From contig PAPV01000012.1 in assembly GCA_002709075.1 (NCBI GenBank), positions 43,572 through 107,571 of the forward strand: a stretch of DNA of 64,000 bases, written 5' to 3'. Of this stretch, positions 31,847 through 42,202 are shown piece after piece (the first letter of the stretch is position 1; each line of letters begins with the position of its first letter). This DNA is from Rhodospirillaceae bacterium. GTDB lineage: Bacteria > Pseudomonadota > Alphaproteobacteria > MPNO01 > UBA2964. The translations under genes and the position numbers were made by a program. The notes under the pieces are model-generated. The model was not told where the DNA came from. It searched no databases and saw only the letters and a list, made by a program, of their open reading frames with translations.

Positions 31847-34180
31847 ATGGTACAAATTGGGGACCCGGTTTCGCGGGATGAGGACTATAGATTACTCAAA
31901 GGCAAGGGACGTTATCTCGACGATGTGGTCCCTAATAATCAAGCTTACGCTCAAGTTTTACGTTCACCTATAGCTCATGCAGATATAAGAAACATTAATA
32001 TTTCATCGGCTTTATCTGCCCCGGGCGTACTCACTATACTAACAGGAAAAGAACTTAAAGAGCGCGGTCTTGGTGCATTGCAACCGTCCAATCCAGGGTT
32101 TCGTTCAGACGGGTCACCGGGTTTTGTCTGTTCCCTGCCATTGTTGGCTCAAAAACGCGTTCGGTTTGTTGGGCAGGCTGTTGCGTTTGTGGTTGCTAAG
32201 ACTCTTGACCAAGCACGTGACGCACTTGAGCTTATAGAAGTTGATTATCGTCAATTGCCTGCTGTAATTACATCCGATGATGCTTTAGCTGTGGATGCCC
32301 CTGTGATATGGGAAGATGCGGGCAGTAATGAAGCTTTCTTTTTTGAAACCGGTGATAGAGCATTAGTTGATAAATATTTTGCGCAAGCCACACATATTAT
32401 AAAGCACAATATATGCGTTAGTAGGGTTTCTGGCAATCCAATGGAAAACCGTGGTTGCATCGGCGAATATGATAGCTTTGAAGACCGTTATAAATTGAGG
32501 GCTACCGTGCAGTCCGTGCATGGCATCCGTGCAATGATAGCGAGTGGAATCTTTAAAATTCCGCATCATAAACTGCGTGTAATATGCGACAATATGGGAG
32601 GCGGATTTGGTACTCGAGGGGGGTGCCAACCCGAATACAGTTTGGTGTTATGGGCCTCAGAAGTTGTTGAACGCCCAGTTAAATGGGTGGCTAGTCGTGA
32701 GGAAGGCCTTCTAACCGATGAACAGGCTCGGGGAACCTTGAATCATACTGAACTAGCTTTGGATTCGGACTATAAATTTTTAGCTATAAGAGCACATATT
32801 ACGGTACCCATAGGAGCCTATTATACTACTGATCGTAACATGAGGTCCGTAACAGGTGGTTTCGGAGGAATGGCTGGTGTTTATGGTTTGCAGTCAATCT
32901 ATTGTAGCGTGACTGGCGCTCTCACAAATACTATGACAAATGCGCAATATCGCGGCGGAGCAAAACCGGAACCAGTTTATATTTTGGAGAATATTGTTGA
33001 CGTAGCAGCAAGACAATTAGGAATTGATGCAGCTCAGTTACGTAGAATAAACACCATTACAAGAGATCGAATACCATATACCACTTGTTTGGGTGATACA
33101 TATGATTGTGGAGACTTTATTGGTAACTTTGAAGATTGTCTCAAAGCTGGGGATTATGAAGGAGTGCTATTACGCCGTAAAAATGCTGAGGAAAGAGGAA
33201 AAGTTTTAGGTATAGGTATGTCGAACACTATAACCGGGGTTGCAAGTTCTAACTTTGAACATGTTGAAATTCGGTTCGATCCATCCGGCGGTATTGTTTT
33301 GCAAAGCGGTGCAATGGATCATGGTCAGGGTCATGATACCACTTTCAGGCAGGTTTTAGCAGATAGATTAGGTATTAATCACGGCGATATAGTATATAGA
33401 TTTGGTGATACGGATAAAATCGCCACTGGAGTGGGAACATTTAATGCGCGTTGTGCAGTTTTCGTCGGTTCGGCGGTTCACATTGCTGCTGAAAAAGTTA
33501 TTGAGAAAGGCAAAAAGATTGCAGCTCATGTTCTGGAGGCAGCAGTAGACGATATAGAATTCTCTAAAGGAAATTTTACTGTGGTTGGAACAGATCGCAG
33601 TCTAAGTCTGTTGGACGCAGCAAAAACGGCATTCAATAAGGCACAGCTTCCCGTAGATATTGAACCAGGATTGTACGAGCATGGAGAATTTGGTATGGGG
33701 AAAGGTCAATACCCAACCTATCCCAATGGGTGCCATTTAGCAGAGATTGAGATAGATAGGGAGACTGGCGAAGTTAAAATTGTACGTTATACCGCTGTTG
33801 ACGATGCAGGAACCATTCTTAATCCAGTAATTTTCGATGGTCAGGTGCATGGAGGAATTGCACAAGGGGCAAGTCAAATCCTTATGGAAAATATATATTA
33901 TGACACCAAAACCGGACAGCTTTTATCCGGTTCTTTTATGGATTACTGCATGCCACGAGCTGATAATTTTTGTGATTTTAATATTTTTGCAAATGAAGTT
34001 CCAACAGAACGTAATCCTCTCGGGGTAAAGGGCGTTGGTGAAGCGGGAACAGTTGGCGCCTTGCCAGCAGTCATGAATGCAATAAATAACGCGTTACATG
34101 GAGTTGGCGCTCAACCTATTGAAATGCCTGCTACGTCTCTAAAAATATGGAATGCGTTACGAGGGGCTGAAAAGCATTAA
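31847..34180 (+). CDS. Xanthine dehydrogenase/CoxL-family molybdopterin-binding subunit
   Basis: GKGRYLDDVVPNNQAYAQVLRSPIAHADI, GGGFGTRG, AQYRGGAKPE, GVGEAGTVGALPAVMNAI; lacks the CO-dehydrogenase form I AYxCSFR loop. Confidence 0.92.
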   Translation: MVQIGDPVSRDEDYRLLKGKGRYLDDVVPNNQAYAQVLRSPIAHADIRNINISSALSAPGVLTILTGKELKERGLGALQPSNPGFRSDGSPGFVCSLPLLAQKRVRFVGQAVAFVVAKTLDQARDALELIEVDYRQLPAVITSDDALAVDAPVIWEDAGSNEAFFFETGDRALVDKYFAQATHIIKHNICVSRVSGNPMENRGCIGEYDSFEDRYKLRATVQSVHGIRAMIASGIFKIPHHKLRVICDNMGGGFGTRGGCQPEYSLVLWASEVVERPVKWVASREEGLLTDEQARGTLNHTELALDSDYKFLAIRAHITVPIGAYYTTDRNMRSVTGGFGGMAGVYGLQSIYCSVTGALTNTMTNAQYRGGAKPEPVYILENIVDVAARQLGIDAAQLRRINTITRDRIPYTTCLGDTYDCGDFIGNFEDCLKAGDYEGVLLRRKNAEERGKVLGIGMSNTITGVASSNFEHVEIRFDPSGGIVLQSGAMDHGQGHDTTFRQVLADRLGINHGDIVYRFGDTDKIATGVGTFNARCAVFVGSAVHIAAEKVIEKGKKIAAHVLEAAVDDIEFSKGNFTVVGTDRSLSLLDAAKTAFNKAQLPVDIEPGLYEHGEFGMGKGQYPTYPNGCHLAEIEIDRETGEVKIVRYTAVDDAGTILNPVIFDGQVHGGIAQGASQILMENIYYDTKTGQLLSGSFMDYCMPRADNFCDFNIFANEVPTERNPLGVKGVGEAGTVGALPAVMNAINNALHGVGAQPIEMPATSLKIWNALRGAEKH

Positions 34181-34192
34181 AACCTTTGTTTA

Positions 34193-35071
34193 TTATGGAC
34201 TTTTTCGCGTTTCACACCATGTGTTATAGTAACCAGAGACAAAAACTATTATCGCGCCAACCCACACCCATTTATCAGCTACTTCGTTGAAGAAAATCCA
34301 CGCAAACAGTGCTCCAAAAATCAACCGAGAAAAGTCGAAGGGCATTACTGCGCTTGTATCCGCTTCTTCAAATGCTCGCGCTTGACAAAAATGAGCTGCC
34401 CATCCTGAAATAGCCATGATTAATAACGGAAAGATTTGTTCAAGGGTTGGAGTCTTCCATACAAAAATAAGGGGAATAATGCAGAGAGGCATCATCATAA
34501 CATTCAAATAGAAGGTGGTTATTACTGCAGAATCTTTTTTTGTAAGAACTTTGATAGTTGACCAAGTGGCCGCGTAGAATACGCATGATAACACAACAAG
34601 AAATATGTAGGGATTTATTGAGTTTGTGCTGGGTCTAACAATAATCAATGCACCAATAAAACCGACTACAGTGGCAATCCACCGGCGAACATCCACTCTC
34701 TCTCTGAGTATTAATGCCGCTGTGATTGTAGTAAAGATCGGAATTAAAAAGGTTAATGATATTGAATCCGCCAAAGGAGTGACCGCCAAGGCGTAATACA
34801 GTGTGACCATTGCTGCAAAAGCAAATAACGTTCTCAGTCCATGAAGACCGATTTGTTCAGTTTTTAGTGCGGATAGGCCTGATGAAAGTATGACTGGAAC
34901 TATCATTAATAACCCAACTAATGCGCGTACGAATACAATTTCTATTGCGTCTAACTCGGGACCTATATAACGCACACTAGTCATCATAATGGCAAAGTTT
35001 GCGCATCCAAATATCATCCAGTAGATACCGCGCAGAGTGCGACCGCGATTCTGAGAATAAGTTTTTAACAT
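34193..35071 (-). CDS. DMT/EamA family transporter
   Basis: 10-TM-like protein with duplicated EamA regions. Confidence 0.88.
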   Translation of the reverse strand: MLKTYSQNRGRTLRGIYWMIFGCANFAIMMTSVRYIGPELDAIEIVFVRALVGLLMIVPVILSSGLSALKTEQIGLHGLRTLFAFAAMVTLYYALAVTPLADSISLTFLIPIFTTITAALILRERVDVRRWIATVVGFIGALIIVRPSTNSINPYIFLVVLSCVFYAATWSTIKVLTKKDSAVITTFYLNVMMMPLCIIPLIFVWKTPTLEQIFPLLIMAISGWAAHFCQARAFEEADTSAVMPFDFSRLIFGALFAWIFFNEVADKWVWVGAIIVFVSGYYNTWCETRKSP

Positions 35072-35152
35072 TTTTCAAAAGTATTTCTAAATAACTTTTA
35101 CGTTTATAACGTTCTATAAAACTTACGCCAACAAATAGTCTGATAGGTGTTT

Positions 35153-36027
35153 ATGATTATGAAACAGGAATTATTACGTTCTGGAATTCAATTGCCAGAT
35201 ATTAATTTAAAAAAAAGGTAATATTCATTACGGGAGGGGATCGGGGGTTAGGACGGTCTATGGCAGAGGCTATGGCACAATGTGGGGGGAGGTTAAGTAT
35301 TGCGTCTGATAATGAAAAAGGGTGTAGAAAACTTGCAAGGCAACTAAATGCCTGCTTTGGAGAGGGCACAGCTATGGCTCTGAAATTAGATATAACAGAC
35401 ATTGAACAATGCCGAACCGCAGTACAAGAGACAGTCTCCCTAATGGGAAAACTTGATGTCCTTTTTAATAATGCGAGGCGATTAATGCGCGGACAAGGCC
35501 TACCACCAGAGGGAAACTCTCTTCCAATATGGGAAACCGATCCAGTTATCTACGCAGAAACAGTAAATGTAAATGTAGTTGGTACCTTTAATATGACACG
35601 TGCAGCTGTAGAATGCTTTAGAACGCAAAAGTTCGGAAAGATAGTAAATATTTCTTCATCATTGAGAAACTTTTCTAATCCATATAACTCACCTTACGGG
35701 GTTACTAAAGCAGCCCTAGAAGCTCAAACATTAATATGGTCGGTCGAGTGTGAAAAAGAGGGCATTATGATAAATTCACTTTTACCTGGCGGATCTGTTG
35801 ACGCTGACATAAAACGTCCAAACCGTGAAAAGAAAAAGTTACAACCTGTCGATATTATGAACCCTTTAGCAGTGTGGTTGTCGTCGGATAGGTCCGATGG
35901 TGTTACAGGTTGTCGCTTTAATGCAAAACTCTGGACCCCGGAGTTGTCCGTGGATTTAGCTGCAAGAAAGGCGCGAGAGGAACCAGTTTTTTCTTCTCAG
36001 CCAGTCGGTAGATTCCATGATAATTAG
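35153..36027 (+). CDS. SDR family oxidoreductase, apparently frameshifted near 35209-35216 (ORF-track start 35260 lacks the TGxxxGxG motif)
   Basis: Frame upstream of 35260 encodes VIFITGGDRGLGRS but has a stop before any start; ATG at 35153/35159 opens MKQELLRSGIQLPDINLKK in the frame that joins after +1 nt in the A8 run. Confidence 0.72.
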
Positions 36028-36274
36028 GGAAAGTTTCTTGTAACAAAATTTTGATCTGAGTATTTCGGTGACATATTAAAAATTCTGTTTACATAATGTA
36101 TTCCATTTATTAACGCTAAAATTTGATATTAAAAATTGTAAAAATACGAAGCTTATCTCTATTATTTAATTAAAAAAGAGTTCTCTTTGGTAATGTTATT
36201 GCTTAGAGGAAATTTATAAGCCTATTCTGGGTGATTTTGTTGCAGATATTAGTGATTAGAAATAGCCTTTACAG

Positions 36275-37462
36275 ATGGATTTTTTACTCAGCAAAGAACA
36301 AAAACTATTGCGGCAAATTTCTTCAGATTTTGTTGCGAGTATAACAAACATTGACAGTCTTCAGGGAAAATTTGAAGTTGATGATCCCAAAAGCCGTTCT
36401 CGGCTCAAAGTCATGGCTGCCGAGGGATGGTTCTCTATAATGGTATCAAGTCGCACAGGCGGTTTAGGATTGGGTGTTACGGACCAAACTTTGGTTATGG
36501 AAGCTGCTGGTGAAGGATTGATTATGGATCCAATAGCAGAAATTGGCGTTGCAGCTTGGGCAATTTCAGTTGGGGAGGCTGCAACTGGGCTCGGTCATTT
36601 ACTTTCAGATCTTATGGCCGGTGAAAAGCTAGTTATTCCCGCGGTATATGAAACTCAAATAAAAGATTTTGATCGTAAAGGAGTAGTCTCAACCAACGAG
36701 CATCATGGCTACCAACTCAACGGCTATAAGTCAATCATCCCTTTTACAATTACTCCTGACTATTATTTGGTCGATGCATCAACCCAAGACGGTAAATTAA
36801 TCTACGTTATTCAAAGTGAAAAGTTAGACCAGATATTTGATAAAAAACAGAAAACAAATATTCTTAATATTGGTATTCTCCGGATTCCTGGAATTTTTAT
36901 TAACGAAGATGCATTGGTATCTGGCCGCAAACAGGGATCAAGGATAGCCTCGAATATTCATGATAGGCTACTTTTAGCCAACATAGGCAAGTATATTGGT
37001 CTAGCACAAATCACACTTAATAGAGCACGTGAAGATTTAATAGCGCGATCCGGAAGCGATGATCATATCGAAGAAGTTGATAGCCTGCAGTCTCACTTAA
37101 AGTCCATTGTTACCCTGCATGAAAAATTGAAATTGTTTTTATATAAGACTTGTAAGGTTATTGATGAAGGTCAAGGGAATAGAGTGATGGTGGCTGAAGT
37201 TGCCGCCGCTGCATGTAAGTTGGCAACTCATTTCTCTGAGTTTATGGCTGAAATACAAAGAAGATTAGATTTGAAAGATGAACAGTTTCTCATGCAGTTA
37301 TTAAATACGGCTACTTATTTTCCTCTCCTGTATGGTAAATTAGAAGAACATAAAGAACGTGCAAAAAGGTTGATTTTGGAAGAAGAAAGAATAAAGGTCA
37401 CCAAAAAGAAGCATCGACGTCAAAAACGCCGACGTTCTGTATTTTCTAAAATCAATAATTAA
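36275..37462 (+). CDS. Divergent acyl-CoA dehydrogenase family protein with basic C-terminal tail
   Basis: N-terminal MDFLLSKEQKLLRQISSDFV, GGLGLGVTDQTLVMEAAGEGLIMDPIAE; tail KVTKKKHRRQKRRRSVFSKINN. Confidence 0.75.
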   Translation: MDFLLSKEQKLLRQISSDFVASITNIDSLQGKFEVDDPKSRSRLKVMAAEGWFSIMVSSRTGGLGLGVTDQTLVMEAAGEGLIMDPIAEIGVAAWAISVGEAATGLGHLLSDLMAGEKLVIPAVYETQIKDFDRKGVVSTNEHHGYQLNGYKSIIPFTITPDYYLVDASTQDGKLIYVIQSEKLDQIFDKKQKTNILNIGILRIPGIFINEDALVSGRKQGSRIASNIHDRLLLANIGKYIGLAQITLNRAREDLIARSGSDDHIEEVDSLQSHLKSIVTLHEKLKLFLYKTCKVIDEGQGNRVMVAEVAAAACKLATHFSEFMAEIQRRLDLKDEQFLMQLLNTATYFPLLYGKLEEHKERAKRLILEEERIKVTKKKHRRQKRRRSVFSKINN

Positions 37463-37628
37463 ATTCAACAATAAATGTTTTATGAGAATCTCTTCAAAAG
37501 TAATTAAAGTACCTGTTTAAAAAAGTTAAAACAAATATTAATTTATGATCTAAAGTGTTCGAGTTTAAATATGCGATTTCATATTGTGCATCAAAGGTTT
37601 TGTTTAAAAATGAATTTTTCTTTGACCT

Positions 37629-38177
37629 TCAATTCATCATATGTTTATGCGAATGACTTTTTTTATGGTTCATTTTAAAAGACTCATCGATCGCACCTAT
37701 CTCACGTACAATCACCAGAGCAGGGATACTGTTTTTATTCTCAAATATAAGATCTAGAGAAAATTTATCCCCTTTTCTTATTTTTTTCTTAAGTCCAAAG
37801 AGCATGATGTGCAATCCACCAGGCTGCATTGTAAGTTTTTCCCCTGATTTAATTTTAATATGATCTAATTGCTGCATTTTAACGATTTTATTAATAATTT
37901 GGTGTTGATGCATTTCAGCATATTCAGCAATAGCTGTTTTTGCCGCGACTAACTTAGTTTTGGTGCTGTCATGATTTATAAGCGTAATGTAAACTGCACT
38001 ATTATTGCTGATGGACGCTCTTGCCCAAGCTGCAACGACCTCAATTTTTGTAGAATAAACCTTTGATGCATCACTGTGTTTGGGATAAGATCTTTGGCCT
38101 TGTGTAGCAATTGAATCCGCTAACAATGGCTGGATCAGTAGCGTAGGCATTAGAACCAAAAGCCCTATTGTTTTCAT
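37629..38177 (-). CDS. PCu(A)C-family copper chaperone, signal peptide, His-rich C-terminus
   Basis: AWARAS...AVYITLINH, EMHQH...MQPGGLHIMLFGLKKKI, tail HKKSHSHKHMMN. Confidence 0.88.
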   Translation of the reverse strand: MKTIGLLVLMPTLLIQPLLADSIATQGQRSYPKHSDASKVYSTKIEVVAAWARASISNNSAVYITLINHDSTKTKLVAAKTAIAEYAEMHQHQIINKIVKMQQLDHIKIKSGEKLTMQPGGLHIMLFGLKKKIRKGDKFSLDLIFENKNSIPALVIVREIGAIDESFKMNHKKSHSHKHMMN

Positions 38178-38330
38178 GTTTCCCCTCTTTTTTTGTGCGG
38201 CCTATTTTGATGTAATCTAGAATCAGGTAAAAAATATTTAGATATATACTCAAAAAGTATCCTTATAATTACTTTTTATTTTTTGTTCACTTTCTAATCT
38301 TTGATATAAGTTGTGATTTCTGCTTTGACA

Positions 38331-41072
38331 TTATATTTTAATTTTTAAATCATCTATGGCTGCCCGTAATCTGTCAGGAGTGCATGGAGCATGAAGAACT
38401 CGTACACCTGTTGCATGATAAATGCCGCCAAAAATTGCTGGAGCGGTTGCGCAAAGAGCAGGTTCCCCTATTCCTTTGGCACCCCACGGGCCAGAGGGCT
38501 CAGAAACTTCAACTATATGGATTTTGATAGGAGGAATGTCACCAATCGTAGGTATTAAATAGTCATGCAAGTTTTCTGTATTGCCTGGTATGTATTCTTC
38601 CATTATCGCAAGGCCTATACCTTGGGCAGTCCCGCCTTCGATTTGCCCTTCTACCTGCATGGGATTTAGAGCTTTACCTACGTCATGCGCAGCATTTATT
38701 TCTAATACTCGTACTGTTCCCAAAGCACAATCAACTTCTACCATGGCGGTTTGTGCTGCAAACCCATACGTACCATAAGGATTCCCTTGCCCATTATTGT
38801 CTAATTGTGTGACTGGAGGATCAAAATATCCCTCACCAACAAAAACGTCGCCTGTTGGCTTCATCTTTGGAAGGGATGTAAGATCAATATGATGTGTTTC
38901 TTCATTATCACGAACAATTAGGACTCCTCCGTCTATCTCAATAACTGCATCTGTTCCAGCATTTGCTAATCTTAATACTTGAGATCGCAGTTTTTCTCCT
39001 GCAATTTTCACGGCATTGCCCGATACATATGCCTGGCGTGAGGCGGAACTTTTCCCCGCATCAGGAGTTCGATCGGTATCTCCCCAAACTAATTGTATTT
39101 GTCTCATTGGAACACCAACGGCATCTGCGGCTGCTTGAACAAGGGTAGTGTTCGTACCTTGTCCAATGTCCTGTGCCCCAGAATAAAGTGTAATGCGACC
39201 CTCAGCTGAAATACCTATCCGCATGTGAGATGGATTGGATAGTGAGGTGTTACCACATCCATACCACATACAACCTATGCCAACGCCCCTTCGTAGATCA
39301 CCATTTTGATTAGTATTAAAATGGTGCGCGAGCTTTCGTGCCGATCTCCAATTTGGTCTTAATGATTCAAGGCATTTTTTAAGTCCAACGCTTTGTAATT
39401 CTTGACCGGTGGACGTCTTTTGCCCACTACGTAGAGCATTTTGCATCCTAAATTCGAGTGGGTCGATACCTGTTCTCTCTGCCATTTCATCTATCAGTGC
39501 CTCATGTACTATTGCAGATTGTGGGACACCAAATCCACGGAAGGCTCCTGCAACTGGTTGATTTGTGAAAACGGCTTTCGCTTTTGCTTTCACGGATGGG
39601 ACATAATACGGACCAGTAGCATGAATAGGAACACGGTCTTTTACGGTTAGACCCCATGACACATATGCACCGGTATTAAAATCACCATTGAAGTCAAAGC
39701 CCGTTAGTATTCCCTTCTTGTTGCATCCATATCTTGCAGAAATCTTTGACGGGTGTCGCTTAGTAGTTGCCACCATACTTTCCCAACGATTGTAAGCCAT
39801 TCTTACAGGCTTTTGAAGTTTCCAAGCTGCAATAGATAAAAATAATTGAACGGATAGGTCTAATTTACCACCAAAGCCGCCACCGCAGGCAGTAGGAATA
39901 ATTCTAACATTCTCAGGATCAATGCCAATCAACTGAGCGATTTCATCTCGGTCCATATAAGGTGATTGTGTAGTAGCGTGAATTTCCAAACGATTGCCAA
40001 CTCTTCTAGCCCAACCAGCCTCAGGCTCAATATATGCATGCTCAACAAAACTGGTGGTAAAATCTTTTTCGACAGTTATCTCACTAGATAAAAAAGCTGC
40101 GTCGCTATCGCCCTTTTCCACATAACCAGTGGCCAAAATATTACCACGTTTGTCTTCGTGTATAATATGGGCCCCATCAGCCAAGGCTTCATCTATATTT
40201 TTAATGGATGCTTGTTCATTCCACATGACTGGTAGGTCACTATCACGCACACTGTTGATGGTATGGTAACTTCCAACAAGTGCCATAATTGGTTCGCCGC
40301 GATAACGTACTTGTGATTGTGCTAATGCTGGTTGGTCTTTAACATCTGGATAGATTCCATACCCGTTATTCCCAGGAATATCTTTGGCGGTTATTATATC
40401 TGTGATTCCTTCATGCTCGCTAATAAATCTTTTTAGGTCTCCAATTTCAAACGTTGCTCTCCAAAAAGGCGACCGAATTGCTTTAATCCAAAGTGCACTG
40501 GCTGGTGCACCATCATCACCAAAAATTTCATGACCAGTTAATTTAGGCACACCATCTGTTTTAATTGCATTCGCACCAACTGCGTTCCCTCTAATAGGTT
40601 CTTTGATGTCAATATTTTCGCGTTTGCAAGCGTCACTAACGGCTTGAATTATTTTTTGATATCCGGTGCATCGGCATAACACACCACCTAATGCATCTCG
40701 GATTTCATCGTGTGTAGGATTAGGATAGTTTTCTAGTAAATCACTTGCCGCCATTAGCATGCCGGGCGTGCATATGCCACATTGAGCGGCACCGCATGCA
40801 AGAAACGATTTTTGTAATTTATTTAGAACTCCGTTTTGTGCAAGTCCTTCAATCGTGGTAATTTTGCGCCGCTCTGCCTGTGCTATTGGCATGATGCATG
40901 AACAAATTTGTTTTCCGTCCAGTAGAATTGTGCATGCCCCGCAGTCTCCCCCATCACATCCGATTTTTGTTCCAGTTAAACCTATGCTTTCGCGGATAAC
41001 AAATGCGAGCCGCTCAGCTGGTGAATTGTTTACGGTGTAATTTTCCCCATTTACATTTAGCGTTATGCACAT
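38331..41072 (-). CDS. Molybdenum hydroxylase with fused [2Fe-2S] and molybdopterin-binding subunits (aldehyde oxidoreductase/XDH family)
   Basis: N-terminal KIGCDGGDCGACTILLDG and CGAAQCGICTPGM...CRCTGY clusters; CGGGFGGK, GAFRGFGVPQ, GAKGIGEPA. Confidence 0.93.
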   Translation of the reverse strand: MCITLNVNGENYTVNNSPAERLAFVIRESIGLTGTKIGCDGGDCGACTILLDGKQICSCIMPIAQAERRKITTIEGLAQNGVLNKLQKSFLACGAAQCGICTPGMLMAASDLLENYPNPTHDEIRDALGGVLCRCTGYQKIIQAVSDACKRENIDIKEPIRGNAVGANAIKTDGVPKLTGHEIFGDDGAPASALWIKAIRSPFWRATFEIGDLKRFISEHEGITDIITAKDIPGNNGYGIYPDVKDQPALAQSQVRYRGEPIMALVGSYHTINSVRDSDLPVMWNEQASIKNIDEALADGAHIIHEDKRGNILATGYVEKGDSDAAFLSSEITVEKDFTTSFVEHAYIEPEAGWARRVGNRLEIHATTQSPYMDRDEIAQLIGIDPENVRIIPTACGGGFGGKLDLSVQLFLSIAAWKLQKPVRMAYNRWESMVATTKRHPSKISARYGCNKKGILTGFDFNGDFNTGAYVSWGLTVKDRVPIHATGPYYVPSVKAKAKAVFTNQPVAGAFRGFGVPQSAIVHEALIDEMAERTGIDPLEFRMQNALRSGQKTSTGQELQSVGLKKCLESLRPNWRSARKLAHHFNTNQNGDLRRGVGIGCMWYGCGNTSLSNPSHMRIGISAEGRITLYSGAQDIGQGTNTTLVQAAADAVGVPMRQIQLVWGDTDRTPDAGKSSASRQAYVSGNAVKIAGEKLRSQVLRLANAGTDAVIEIDGGVLIVRDNEETHHIDLTSLPKMKPTGDVFVGEGYFDPPVTQLDNNGQGNPYGTYGFAAQTAMVEVDCALGTVRVLEINAAHDVGKALNPMQVEGQIEGGTAQGIGLAIMEEYIPGNTENLHDYLIPTIGDIPPIKIHIVEVSEPSGPWGAKGIGEPALCATAPAIFGGIYHATGVRVLHAPCTPDRLRAAIDDLKIKI

Positions 41073-41911
41073 ACCTTTTTCCCTAATTCTGCAAGATTGC
41101 GTCTCAGCAGGGTAAGAGCTACTTCTTTTCGGTATGAACTTGTAGCGCGGATATCGTTTATTGGGTTTAAGACATCGAGATGGTGCCGTTGAACTATACA
41201 GCCGATCAAAGGGGAGATTTTTTTTCCTTTAAGATCCCATTCTAGCTTGTTAATTCTTGTTGCAATTGGAGAACAAGACCCAACCGCAATACGCGCAGCA
41301 GATATATGATTAGTTTCATTAAACTCCAACACTGTAGACACCATTGCAATAGATATAACCAAATAACGCCGGCTTCCTAATTTTTGAAAATTTGAAACCG
41401 AATGGAATTTGGGCTTTGGGATTAATATTCCTGTTACAAGTTCATCCAATTTCCTGATGGTTTTTTTATTTCCTGTTAAGAAGCATTCAAGGTTAACAAT
41501 CCGTTTTTCTGTTGATGTTTGCAGCTCCACGTGCGCATTGAGCGCAAGCAAGGGTGGAACTCCATCGGCTGCTGGCGAAGCGTTGCAAATGTTCCCTCCA
41601 ATCGTCGCCACGTTTTGGATTTGACGTCCACCTAACTCGCGTGCGGCTAGTTTAAGTCCATTGAAAAGCGATGGTAAACGTGTTTCTATTATATCCGACC
41701 AAGTTGTGGTTGCCCCAATTCGCCAAAATTCTCCATTATCGCTAATTCCGCGCAGCGATATAATTCGTGTGATATCTAGTACGTTGTCTTTCACAAAAGA
41801 TCCCACCAGTTTGGGATAAAAATCAGTTCCGCCTGCAAGAGGCGTAAAATTTTTTCCAGAAAGCACCTCTAATGCTATTTCAAGGTTCTCTGGAACCACA
41901 TATTGAGGCAT
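41063..41911 (-). CDS. FAD-binding (CoxM/XdhB-type) subunit of molybdenum hydroxylase
   Basis: PLAGGTDFYPKLVG, NVATIGGNICNASPAADGVPPLLAL; overlaps the downstream catalytic subunit by 10 nt. Confidence 0.93.
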   Translation of the reverse strand: MPQYVVPENLEIALEVLSGKNFTPLAGGTDFYPKLVGSFVKDNVLDITRIISLRGISDNGEFWRIGATTTWSDIIETRLPSLFNGLKLAARELGGRQIQNVATIGGNICNASPAADGVPPLLALNAHVELQTSTEKRIVNLECFLTGNKKTIRKLDELVTGILIPKPKFHSVSNFQKLGSRRYLVISIAMVSTVLEFNETNHISAARIAVGSCSPIATRINKLEWDLKGKKISPLIGCIVQRHHLDVLNPINDIRATSSYRKEVALTLLRRNLAELGKKVCA

Positions 41912-41978
41912 CTAATTCTCCAATGACCGTGTTTTTGAATCAACAGCGCTTGCTTTTTTATTCTTAGTATTTGTTTTA

Positions 41979-41998
41979 AGCCCCCCTTTTGGGGGGCT
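41979..41998. terminator. Strong GC-rich hairpin between two minus-strand genes; terminator or processing element
   Basis: AGCCCCCC-TTTT-GGGGGGCT, perfect 8-bp stem with 4-nt loop; no clear U-tract on the minus strand. Confidence 0.5.
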
Positions 41999-42202
41999 AA
42001 CCAAATTTTTGGCCAATGCAAATAATTTGATTCGTGCACAACCTATGTTTTGATATTGCGATGCCGCAGCATTTATCAAGATAACAATAGAGTTACAGAT
42101 TTTATTTTCTGTAGATCCTTGATAGAGCCTACGGAAAAAGTAACACAGGCTGCTTTTTCATTTAACCTGTCATATTTCTCGGCCAATCGTGGTTTCTAAT
42201 TT

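Noticed and set aside
31847-34180. Aerobic CO dehydrogenase (form I CoxL)
   Set aside because: The active-site loop is QYRGGAKPE rather than AYxCSFR, and no coxM/coxS neighbours are present; only family-level assignment is justified.
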